This document shows, one piece after another, positions 16,385 to 23,413 of a DNA stretch of 64,000 nt; the stretch's first letter is position 1; the number at the start of each line of letters is the position of its first letter. The position numbers and the translations under genes are program-made. Below the pieces are notes generated by a model. The model saw nothing but the letters and a program-made list of their open reading frames with translations. It had not been told where the DNA came from and searched no databases. This DNA comes from DATCLS01 sp036563805. GTDB lineage: Bacteria > Actinomycetota > Acidimicrobiia > Acidimicrobiales > VFJN01. The stretch spans positions 1 through 64,000 of the forward strand of contig DATCLS010000016.1 in assembly GCA_036563805.1 (NCBI GenBank), in the 5' to 3' direction.

Positions 16385-17970
16385 GGCGCCGCCCCCACCG
16401 CCGCCGGAAGGTCCGGCGTCCGGTCGCCGTCGTCGTCCCGGTGGCCGACCATGGCCGCCGCCACGGCGTCACGGGTGGCGGCGGCCCGGGGCAGGTCGGC
16501 GACGATCCGCCCCTCGAACAGGACGACCAGGCGGTCGGCGATCAGCAGCAGCTCGTCGAGGTCGCTGGACACGACGACCACGGCGGCGCCACCGGCCGCG
16601 GCCCGCCCCAGGGCGTCGACCACGTCACGGGCGCTGGCCGGGTCGAGCCCCCGGGTCGGCTCGGCCGCCACCACCAGCCCGGGGTCGAGCTGCAGCTCGC
16701 GCCCGATGACCAGGCGCTGCTGGTTCCCGCCCGACAGGTGGGCGGCCGTGGCGTCCGGGGCGGCGGGCCGGACGCCCAGCAGCTCGATCGCCCGCCGGGT
16801 GATGGCGGCGACCCGGTCGCGGTCGAGGCCCCGCCAGGAACCGATCTCGTGCGTCCGGGTGGCGACGGCGTTGACCCAAACGGGCAGCTCGGCGGCCAGG
16901 GCGTCGCGGGCCCGGTCCTCGGGGATGTAGGCGACCGAGCCGGGCCCGCCGACGGGGTGCGCGACCTCGCCGCTCTCGGGCGCCGTTCGTCCGGCCAGCA
17001 GGCCGACCAGGTCGGTCTGGCCGTTGCCGGCCACGCCGGCGACCCCCAGCACCTCGCCCGCCCGGACGTCGAGCGAGACCCTGCGCAGGCGGCCGGCCGC
17101 CGCGTCCCGGAGCGCCACCCGCACCTCGCCCGCCGGGCCGCCGGTACGGGGCGTCGGGGCCGGCGCTTCGCCGACCATCTCGGCCACCAGGCGCTGGCGG
17201 GCGACGTCGCCCCTGGCGTGACGGCCCGTCACCCGGCCGGCCCGGAGCACGGTGACCCGGTCGGCCGCCAGCTCGACCTCCCGCAGCTTGTGGGTGACAA
17301 GGAGGACGCCGAGGGGTGGCGTCTCGGCGGGGCTGGTGGGCGGCGGGCCCTCGCCCGGGCCGCCGGCCGGCTCACCGGCCGGTCCGCGCGCTGGTCCGTC
17401 GGCCAGCGTGCGCAGCACGGCGAGTAGCCGGTCGGCCTCATCGGGCGACAGCGTCGCCGTCGGCTCGTCTAGGAGCAGGACCCGCGCCCCCCAAGCCAGC
17501 GCGGTGAGCACCTCCACCCGCTGGCGCTCGCCAACCGACAGGCGGCCGACCGGCACGTCGGGGTCCACCGCCAGGCCGGTCCGCTCGCCCCATGCCCGCA
17601 GCTCCTCGGCCGCGGCCCGGAGCCGGAGGCGGCGGCCGGCGCCCGGCCGTCCCAGCATGAGGTTCTCGGCGGCCGTGAACGAGGGCACGAGGCTGAAGTG
17701 CTGGTGGACGACCCCGATGCCGGCCTCGGCCGAGCGGCGGCGCGAGGTCAGCTCCACGGCCCGCCCGTCGACCCGGATCTCGCCGCGGTCCGGGCGCAGC
17801 AGCCCGGCGATCATCTTCACGAGCGTCGACTTGCCGGCCCCGTTCTCGCCGATCAGCGCGTGGATCTCGCCGGCCCGGACGTCGAGGTCCACGCCCTCCA
17901 CGGCCTGGACCGGGCCGAACGCCTTGTCGACGCCCGCCAGCTCGAGGAGGGGCGCGCCCGGCGGGGTCAT
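16381..17970 (-). CDS. Nucleoside ABC transporter ATPase (two fused nucleotide-binding domains)
   Basis: A 529-residue sugar/nucleoside-type ATPase that energises the two permeases. The first domain has Walker A GENGAGKST, signature LSVGERQRV and Walker B VLLLDEPTATL. The second has a degenerate Walker A (GVAGNGQTD), signature LSGGNQQRLV and AAEPTRGLD, the usual asymmetry of the family. About 35 extra Pro/Gly residues interrupt the first domain (ADGPARGPAGEP and on) before LLVTHKLRE. ATG 17970 has GAGGAG five bases upstream. It is the first gene of the operon; no BmpA-type binding protein lies on either side. Confidence 0.92.
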   Translation of the reverse strand: MTPPGAPLLELAGVDKAFGPVQAVEGVDLDVRAGEIHALIGENGAGKSTLVKMIAGLLRPDRGEIRVDGRAVELTSRRRSAEAGIGVVHQHFSLVPSFTAAENLMLGRPGAGRRLRLRAAAEELRAWGERTGLAVDPDVPVGRLSVGERQRVEVLTALAWGARVLLLDEPTATLSPDEADRLLAVLRTLADGPARGPAGEPAGGPGEGPPPTSPAETPPLGVLLVTHKLREVELAADRVTVLRAGRVTGRHARGDVARQRLVAEMVGEAPAPTPRTGGPAGEVRVALRDAAAGRLRRVSLDVRAGEVLGVAGVAGNGQTDLVGLLAGRTAPESGEVAHPVGGPGSVAYIPEDRARDALAAELPVWVNAVATRTHEIGSWRGLDRDRVAAITRRAIELLGVRPAAPDATAAHLSGGNQQRLVIGRELQLDPGLVVAAEPTRGLDPASARDVVDALGRAAAGGAAVVVVSSDLDELLLIADRLVVLFEGRIVADLPRAAATRDAVAAAMVGHRDDDGDRTPDLPAAVGAAP

Positions 17971-18156
17971 CTCCTCACGACCTCGCCTGCGGCGGCGGCC
18001 GGGACGGGCGGCCCGACCGGCAACGCGAGCGCCAACGGTGCGGACCGGCGGTGGGTTCGTGCGCTGCTCTGCATCGGTGCCTCCGGCCGGGCGCCTGACC
18101 CGCCATGGACCGCCCATGGAGTCGTCCGCCCGGACCGGGTCGACCGTACGGAGCCA

Positions 18157-18171
18157 ACATGTCAGACATGT
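18157..18171. promoter_or_regulatory. GntR operator copy 1
   Basis: ACATGTCAGACATGT is a perfect 7-1-7 palindrome between the purine operon and the GntR gene. Confidence 0.75.
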
Positions 18172-18207
18172 TCGGCGCACGTTTCCGGCCCGCGAACCCC
18201 ACGTTCC

Positions 18208-18222
18208 ACATGTCTGACATGT
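18208..18222. promoter_or_regulatory. GntR operator copy 2
   Basis: ACATGTCTGACATGT repeats copy 1 apart from the central base. The centres are 51 bp apart, close to five helical turns, which would favour cooperative or looped binding. Confidence 0.75.
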
Positions 18223-18268
18223 CGCAGAGCGTTCATCCGCCCGTCGCGGGCGCGCCGCGCGCCCTCGC

Positions 18269-18274
18269 TAGGTT
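18269..18274 (+). promoter_or_regulatory. Candidate -10 element TAGGTT for the GntR gene
   Basis: TAGGTT lies 7 bases before a GTG at 18282, as expected for a transcript starting at that codon. It matches the TAGGNT hexamers at 3325 and 22292. Confidence 0.4.
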
Positions 18275-18281
18275 CCCGGGC

Positions 18282-18319
18282 GTGAGCGGGGACGAGCCAT
18301 GACGAGGGACGCGGGGTGA
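18282..18319 (+). other. Two overlapping leader mini-ORFs ahead of the GntR gene
   Basis: GTG 18282 encodes V-S-G-D-E-P and stops at TGA 18300. ATG 18299 overlaps that stop (ATGA), encodes M-T-R-D-A-G and stops at TGA 18317. GTG 18316 overlaps that stop (GTGA) and is in frame with the GntR protein. The first 15 bases of the first mini-ORF recur exactly at the internal GTG 18412. The interval 18340-18411 also holds two 24-bp units encoding DGRRGEGR. Confidence 0.5.
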
Positions 18320-18411
18320 CGGAGCGGCGTGGCGGGGCGAGCCGTGACGACGCAGGCCAAGACGGGCGGCGTGGCGAGGGACGTGACGGGCGGCGTGGCG
18401 AGGGGCGACGC

Positions 18412-19251
18412 GTGAGCGGGGACGAGGCCGACCTGACCGCCCGGCTGCGGCGGGTGTGGCGCGAGTTCGCCGAGCGGGGCGAGCCGCTCCCGGGCGAGCC
18501 GGCGCTGGCGGTCCAGCTCGGGGCCAGCCGCCCGTCGCTGCGCGAGGCCCTGGTGCGGCTGGAGGCCGAGGGTTTGATCGTCCGCCGCCGGGGCGCCGAC
18601 ACCGCGGTCAACACCCACGCCCTCACGATGGCGGCCCGGTTCGACCTCCAGTTCGAGTTCGCCGCCCTGCTGGAGGCCGCCGGCCTCGAGCCGTCCGTCC
18701 ACCTGCTCGACTGGTCGTGGGATCGGCTCGACGCCGACCAGGCCGCCACGCTCGACGTGCCGGTCGGGACCCCGGCGCTCCGGTCCGTCAAGCGCTGGGA
18801 CGCCGATGGCGCCCCGGCGATGGTCGCCGTCGACCACGTGCCCGTGCTGGTCGGCGACGAGGGGGCCGCGGAAGGGGACGGGACGGACGGGACGGACGGG
18901 ACGGGCTTTCCCGACCTCGACCGGCTGGGCGTGGGCCCGGCCGACTCGCTGTTCGCCAAGGTGCGCCCCCTCACCGGCGACGACGTGGAGTGGGAGCTGG
19001 CCTGGCCGAGCGCCGTGTCCGCCCCGCCCGACGTCGCCGCCTGGCTCGACCGGCCGGCCGGCACCGCGCTGCTGACGCTCGACCTGGTGGGCGTGAGCCG
19101 GAGCGGCAAGCGCTGCTACCGGGCCCTCGAGCACCACGTGCCCGGCGTCGTCGACTACGGCCTCATCCGCTCGGTCCGCACCCGGGCCCAGCCCGGCCCA
19201 GCCCGCTCCCCCGGCCCCGCCGGCTCGGCCCCTCCTGCCCCTCGCCCTTGA
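18412..19251 (+). CDS. GntR-family (HutC/UTRA) transcriptional regulator
   Basis: A 279-residue regulator: winged helix at residues 5-65 (LPGEPALAVQLGASRPSLREA, then EAEGLIVRRRG) and a C-terminal UTRA-type ligand domain (VPVGTPALRSVKRWDADG, VDHVPV, ALLTLDLVGVSRSGKRCYR). A low-complexity insert GDGTDGTDGTG sits near residue 160. I chose GTG 18412 because the DNA-binding domain follows at normal distance. GTG 18316 would add 32 repetitive Arg/Gly residues but is linked to the leader mini-ORFs. Together with the paired palindromes it should control the divergent purine operon, probably responding to a purine or its metabolite. Confidence 0.85.
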   Translation: MSGDEADLTARLRRVWREFAERGEPLPGEPALAVQLGASRPSLREALVRLEAEGLIVRRRGADTAVNTHALTMAARFDLQFEFAALLEAAGLEPSVHLLDWSWDRLDADQAATLDVPVGTPALRSVKRWDADGAPAMVAVDHVPVLVGDEGAAEGDGTDGTDGTGFPDLDRLGVGPADSLFAKVRPLTGDDVEWELAWPSAVSAPPDVAAWLDRPAGTALLTLDLVGVSRSGKRCYRALEHHVPGVVDYGLIRSVRTRAQPGPARSPGPAGSAPPAPRP

Positions 19252-19260
19252 ACCTTGGCC

Positions 19261-19282
19261 GCGCCGTCCGTCGGGACGGCGC
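19261..19282 (+). terminator. GC hairpin after the GntR gene
   Basis: GCGCCGTCC-GTCG-GGACGGCGC is a perfect 9-bp stem with a 4-base loop starting 9 bases after the GntR stop. No T-run follows. Confidence 0.5.
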
Positions 19283-19410
19283 GTCAGGACGGCAAGGTGG
19301 CGGCGAGCGCCGTCCCGGCGGGGAAACGGGAGTCCCATTCGGGCTGACGGCCGTGGCCTGCTGCCCGACGGCCAGTGGGCCCGCGAGATCGGTGTCGATG
19401 CTCCGTCCCC

Positions 19411-20016
19411 TCACGCTCGGCGGACGGCCAGGGCGATGCCGCCGAACAGCGCCGCGACGAGCCAGGCGGCGAACGCGACCGGGAGCGCGAGCTGCTGCCA
19501 GTCGAGCTCCGGGTCGCACTGGTCGTCGAGGAACGATCGCAGGCGGTCCGGACCGACGGGCCGGTCGTCGCCGTCGGACACGGCCGACCCGTCCGCCGGC
19601 AGGTCGTCGAGCATGAAGGAACCGACCGCCGGCGGTGCGCCGTCGAGGTGCGCCGTGACGCGCAGCCGGCGGTCGGCGTAGTCGGCCCGCAGCTCCTCGG
19701 GGCCGACGACCAGCTCGCGGTGGCCGCCCCCGATCCTGGAGCCGTACGCCATCCGCTCGGCCCGCCTCGAGCCCTCGGCTCGCCACAGGACGCGGCCCGG
19801 GTAGCCCGGCCCGCGGTCGGTGATGTCCTCGACCTCGATCGAGGTCAGGCGGCCGCCGCACAGCGGGACGAAAAACGTCAGCTCGCCCTGCACGTCGGCC
19901 ACCCCGATGTCGTTCTCGGACGAGCACCCGGGCAGCACGGCCCCGAGGGCGGCGACGGCGGCGAGCAGGAGGTGGGGGCGCAGCCGCCGGGCCCCATCCG
20001 CTCGCACGCCCCGCAT
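19411..20016 (-). CDS. Hypothetical lipoprotein with C-terminal membrane helix
   Basis: A 201-residue protein with a basic N-terminus, a hydrophobic stretch and a lipobox (AVLPGC, Cys near residue 31). A mostly beta extracellular domain of about 130 residues follows, then a C-terminal helix (ALPVAFAAWLVAALFGGIAL) before a short basic tail. Both ends would thus be membrane-tied. I do not recognise the domain. It lies 6 bases downstream of the small membrane gene at 20023-20259, so the two probably share a transcript. Confidence 0.65.
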   Translation of the reverse strand: MRGVRADGARRLRPHLLLAAVAALGAVLPGCSSENDIGVADVQGELTFFVPLCGGRLTSIEVEDITDRGPGYPGRVLWRAEGSRRAERMAYGSRIGGGHRELVVGPEELRADYADRRLRVTAHLDGAPPAVGSFMLDDLPADGSAVSDGDDRPVGPDRLRSFLDDQCDPELDWQQLALPVAFAAWLVAALFGGIALAVRRA

Positions 20017-20022
20017 CGAACC

Positions 20023-20259
20023 CTACTGGTAGCGGCTCACCTGCGGCCGGATGGCGGCCAGGTAGACGATCGACAGGATCCAGCCCAGGCACACGAACAG
20101 GCCGATGACCTGCAGCGCGACCCAGAGCACCTTGTTCTGGCCCGAGCGCTGCCACGCCCAGTCGGGCCGCGACGCCGCGTCGACGATGCCCCAGATCGTC
20201 AGCGCCAGCGGCACGAGCCCGATCAGGAAGACCAGCAGCTCGGGTGCTCCGACGTTCAT
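20023..20259 (-). CDS. Small two-helix membrane protein (DUF2516/PLDc_N-like)
   Basis: A 78-residue protein with two helices (LLVFLIGLVPLALTIWGIVDA and VLWVALQVIGLFVCLGWILSIVY) joined by the polar loop ASRPDWAWQRSGQNK, and ending in RPQVSRY. That loop (DAASRPD.AW...GQNK..W) is characteristic of a common small actinobacterial membrane family of unknown function. ATG 20259 is unambiguous. Confidence 0.75.
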   Translation of the reverse strand: MNVGAPELLVFLIGLVPLALTIWGIVDAASRPDWAWQRSGQNKVLWVALQVIGLFVCLGWILSIVYLAAIRPQVSRYQ

Positions 20260-20454
20260 CTGTCCCCGCTTTCCCGGCCCACGTTCCCCACCCGAAGTCT
20301 GCCCAACCCGACGTGAGTGCGCCGCGCGGCCGGCGAAGGCCCGTGCCGGGCCGACTGGAGCCGCCCAGGAGGGGGCACGTCCGGCCGGCCCGGCGTGGGG
20401 GCCTCGCCCGAGCGAGCCCGGCGGCGCCCGCCGTCGCGACCGGTCAGGCCGTCG

Positions 20455-20673
20455 TCACGACGACCCCCGCCCGGCGGCGTCCGCCTCCTCCGCCTGGGCG
20501 ATCAGCCCGTCGGCGTCGAGCCGGATCACGTGGTCGGCCGCCGCCCCGGCGGTGGCCGACCCGGTGCAGCGGCGGCGTGGTCCCGGCGGGGGGTACAGCT
20601 CGGCGAAGGTGGCGGCGTCGAGCGTCGGGGTCTCGCCGAGCAGGGACCCGCACGGGCTCCGCCAGCTGGGCTC
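20455..20673 (-). pseudogene. Start-less coding remnant
   Basis: One minus frame has strongly GC3-biased codons and reads LLGETPTLDAATFAELYPPP, later VIRLDADGLIAQAEEADAAG, ending at a TGA at 20455. No usable start codon precedes it before the reading becomes unlike protein (upstream of about 20673). It looks like the 3' part of a lost gene. The family is not recognised. The rest of 20260-20968 holds only an ACTGGGCGG tandem duplication at about 20941-20958; I see no gene in it. Confidence 0.35.
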
Positions 20674-20968
20674 TCGGCATCGTCCGGGGCCGGCTCCGGG
20701 TCGGGCGGCCCCCTCCCCCGCTCCCTGGCGATCGCTCGACCGTTCGCTCACTGGGCGCGCCGCCAGTGGACTCGGTCCCCGCGGCGTGGGACCCTTGCCG
20801 ACCCACCAGGTGGCGTGTACGGTCGCCTCGGCGGACAGAACATCAGGGCGGAGGCGACATCGAACGTCGCAGGCGGACACTGGCTCGCTCTCCCCGGGCG
20901 GTCGCCGTGGTGGCTGTCCAAACGAGACGTACCCTTCGCACACTGGGCGGACTGGGCGGAGGTGACAC

Positions 20969-21469
20969 GTGGTTGCCGTGATTGCCGTGCTGGTCGTCGG
21001 CGTACTCGTCGCGGCCGTGCTGTGGAATCGCCGCAACGCGGCCCGGGCGATGGCCGGCGAGCGGTTCGAGCTCGACCACAGCGTCGATGAGGTGTCCCGG
21101 GCGCTGGCCGAGGCGTACTGCTCCGGAGGCAACGCCGCCCTGAACGGGTTCGCCCGCCGCTTCACGGTGGCCCCGGTCAAGGCCTCGTCGTTCCGGGTGA
21201 CCTCCGCGATCGGAGACGTCGGGCACATCCGGGTGCGCCCGTCCCCGGGCGGCGGCACCGTCGTCGAGGCGAGCACCGACGAGCTCTACATCGGCAGGCA
21301 GCCGATGGTCCGCCCACGCCGGCCGGGGCCGTGGGCGCTGTCCAACGCCGTCGTCCACGTGACCTACCGGGCGCTCGGCATCACGCCCAACGCCGGCCGG
21401 ATGAAGCGGTTCCAGCGGAGCGTCGGGCGCCACCTGACCCACCAGCTCGAGCGCCACGCCCCCGTGTAG
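20969..21469 (+). CDS. Hypothetical membrane-anchored protein
   Basis: A 166-residue protein with one N-terminal helix (VIAVLVVGVLVAAVLW) and a soluble domain of about 130 residues (FELDHSVDEVSRALAEAYCSG, FRVTSAIGDVGHIRVRP, VVEASTDELYIGRQPMVRP). The soluble part alternates strands and helices and recalls SRPBCC-like or DUF-type lipid-binding folds, but I cannot name it. The GTG at 20969 follows GGAGG by about eight bases. No operon partners. Confidence 0.6.
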   Translation: MVAVIAVLVVGVLVAAVLWNRRNAARAMAGERFELDHSVDEVSRALAEAYCSGGNAALNGFARRFTVAPVKASSFRVTSAIGDVGHIRVRPSPGGGTVVEASTDELYIGRQPMVRPRRPGPWALSNAVVHVTYRALGITPNAGRMKRFQRSVGRHLTHQLERHAPV

Positions 21470-21623
21470 GCGAACTGGCGGGCAGCCGGCACGCAGCCGG
21501 AGGTCGGCCGACAAAGCATCGGAGGACGTCAGCCGACACGGGCCCGGACCCGGTCGGGCCGGCCCAGGCTCAGCCGTCCCCAGCCAGACGCCGAGGTCGG
21601 GGCGAAGCCTCGGGCGGAGGGCG

Positions 21624-22244
21624 TCAGGCCGTCCCCGGGGCGGAGGGCGTGCGGGCGGCGGCGAGCGCAGAGTCGACGATGCGGGCGAGCTCGGCCTCGG
21701 CGAGCGGCTCGCGCGTCACGAGCAAGCGCAGGTAGATCGGCCCGAGGACGTGGTCGAACACCCGGTCGGCGTCGGCCGACGCCGGCAGCTCGCCCCGCTC
21801 GATCGCCCGGTCGACCATGGCGCGGGCGAGCCTCCGGCGGTCGGCCCAGTAGCGGCGGACGGCCTCGGCCAGCTCCGGGTTGTGGTCGGCCTCGGCCACG
21901 TAGGCGGCGACGACGGCCCGGATGGTCGGCTGGGCCACGCTCCGGACGATCGACGTGGCGTAGCGAAGCAGGTCGTCCCGCACCGAGCCGGTGTCGGGGA
22001 TGGGCACGGCGACCTGGGCGTACTCGGCGATGGCGTCGACCAGCAGGTCCTCGCGGCTGCGCCACCGCCGGTAGAGGGTCGTCCGGTGGACGCCGGCGCG
22101 GCGGGCGACGCCGTCGAACCCGAACGCCCCGTAGCCCACCTCGGCCAGCTCCTCGATCGTCGCCGCCAGGACGGCCCGGCGGACCCGGGCGCTACGTCCC
22201 CCGGGCCGGCGGCGCACGTCTCGGCTGTCTCGGGGGTCGGGCAC
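21624..22244 (-). CDS. TetR-family transcriptional regulator
   Basis: A 206-residue regulator with a clear helix-turn-helix (AVLAATIEELAEVGYGAFGF, then VARRAGVHRTTLYRRWRSRE, residues 24-70) and a C-terminal domain of the TetR_C type (LLRYATSIVRSVAQPTIRA). GTG 22244 starts 12 bp from the palindrome at 22256. It is divergent from the SDR gene, the classic layout of a TetR repressor with its target. Confidence 0.88.
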   Translation of the reverse strand: MPDPRDSRDVRRRPGGRSARVRRAVLAATIEELAEVGYGAFGFDGVARRAGVHRTTLYRRWRSREDLLVDAIAEYAQVAVPIPDTGSVRDDLLRYATSIVRSVAQPTIRAVVAAYVAEADHNPELAEAVRRYWADRRRLARAMVDRAIERGELPASADADRVFDHVLGPIYLRLLVTREPLAEAELARIVDSALAAARTPSAPGTA

Positions 22245-22255
22245 ACCCCAACGTT

Positions 22256-22271
22256 AACGCAACACTGCGTT
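22256..22271. promoter_or_regulatory. Putative TetR operator
   Basis: AACGCAACACTGCGTT is a 6-4-6 inverted repeat between the TetR and SDR genes. The extended sequence TTAACGCAACACTGCGTTGCATTA looks like known TetR-type sites. Confidence 0.55.
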
Positions 22272-22291
22272 GCATTAGCGACATCGAGCCC

Positions 22292-22297
22292 TAGGCT
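22292..22297 (+). promoter_or_regulatory. Candidate -10 element TAGGCT for the SDR gene
   Basis: TAGGCT lies 38 bases before the SDR start, leaving room for a short leader with AAGGAG at 22323. An 8-bp inverted repeat (AGCGACAT at 22277-22284, ATGTCGCT at 22313-22320) brackets it. Confidence 0.4.
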
Positions 22298-22335
22298 CCC
22301 TATCGCAACAGAATGTCGCTTTAAGGAGCCGAGCC

Positions 22336-23283
22336 ATGCCCGCATCCCGCCCGTCCCCCGGACCCTCGTCCTCCCCCGATCGCGCCCCGACCGCCGCCAG
22401 CCCCGCCACCGTCTTCGTCACCGGCGCCGCCGGCGGCGTCGGCTCCGCCCTCGTCGCCCGGCTCGCCGCGCAGGGGTTCCGCGTCGTCGCCGGCGTCCGG
22501 CGGGAGAGCGCCGCCGCCGACCTCCCGCCGGCGGTCGTGCCCGTCGTCATGGACATCACCGACGACGAGTCGGTGGGCGCCGCCGCCCGCCGGCTGGAGG
22601 TCGAGACCGGGCCCGCCGGGCTCCAGGCGCTCGTCAACGTGGCCGGGCTGATGCGCCACGGCCCGCTGGAGCTCGTCCCCACCGCCACGCTCCGCGAGCA
22701 GTTCGCCGTCACCGTGGTCGGCACGATGGCCGTGACCCGGACCGTGCTCCCGCTGCTGCGCCGCGGCGGCGGGCGGGTCGTCACGGTCGGCGCCGTCACC
22801 TCGCGGGTGACGATGCCGTTCGCCGGCCCGATCTCCGCCGCCGAGTCGGCGCTGGCGTCGCTCACGGATGCCCTGCGCATGGAGCTGCGCCACCAGGGCG
22901 TGCCCGTGTCGCTGGTCGAGCTCGGCGGCGTCGCCACCGACCTGTTCGCCAAGGCCGGCCAGGTGGCCGAGCGCGACCTGGCGGCGGCGCCGGCCCCGCT
23001 CCGCGAGCTGTACGCCCCGGCCCTCGACGCCGTCGCCGCGGCCGCGGCCAAGCAGAAGCTCAGCCCGCCGGACGTGGCGGTCGAGGCGATCGTCAAGGCA
23101 CTCACCGACCGCTCGCCCCGCCCCCGCTACCTCGCCGGCCGCGACGCCCGCACGCTCGCCCGCCTCCGCCGCCTGCCCGACGGGGTGCGGGACCGGGTGC
23201 TCCTGCGGGTCATCGGGGTCAGCCGGACCTCGTTCCCCACCCCTGCCGGCTCCGGCCCGGCGCTGGTCAAGGAGGCGCGCTAG
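22336..23283 (+). CDS. SDR-family protein without the catalytic Tyr-Lys pair
   Basis: A 315-residue Rossmann protein of the short-chain dehydrogenase/reductase superfamily. The NAD(P)-binding motif VTGAAGGVGSALV is intact and NNAG appears as NVAG. The usual YxxxK active site falls at residues reading GPISAAESALASL, where I replaces Tyr and E replaces Lys. The next helix TDALRMELRHQGVPVSLVELG is normal. So it is probably not an oxidoreductase in the usual sense; it may bind nucleotide only. ATG 22336 has AAGGAG eight bases upstream. A 26-residue disordered Ser/Pro N-terminus precedes the fold. It is likely controlled by the divergent TetR. Confidence 0.8.
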   Translation: MPASRPSPGPSSSPDRAPTAASPATVFVTGAAGGVGSALVARLAAQGFRVVAGVRRESAAADLPPAVVPVVMDITDDESVGAAARRLEVETGPAGLQALVNVAGLMRHGPLELVPTATLREQFAVTVVGTMAVTRTVLPLLRRGGGRVVTVGAVTSRVTMPFAGPISAAESALASLTDALRMELRHQGVPVSLVELGGVATDLFAKAGQVAERDLAAAPAPLRELYAPALDAVAAAAAKQKLSPPDVAVEAIVKALTDRSPRPRYLAGRDARTLARLRRLPDGVRDRVLLRVIGVSRTSFPTPAGSGPALVKEAR

Positions 23284-23413
23284 TCGGTGCGAGCGTGGCT
23301 GGGCGTGCCCGCGCCGAGCGGCGGGCCGGTCGGCTCGGCTGGCTCGCCCGCCACAGGCGACGCCCGAGCGGCTCGGTGGCGTGCGGCTGCGGCCGAACGC
23401 CCTCCCGCCCACC

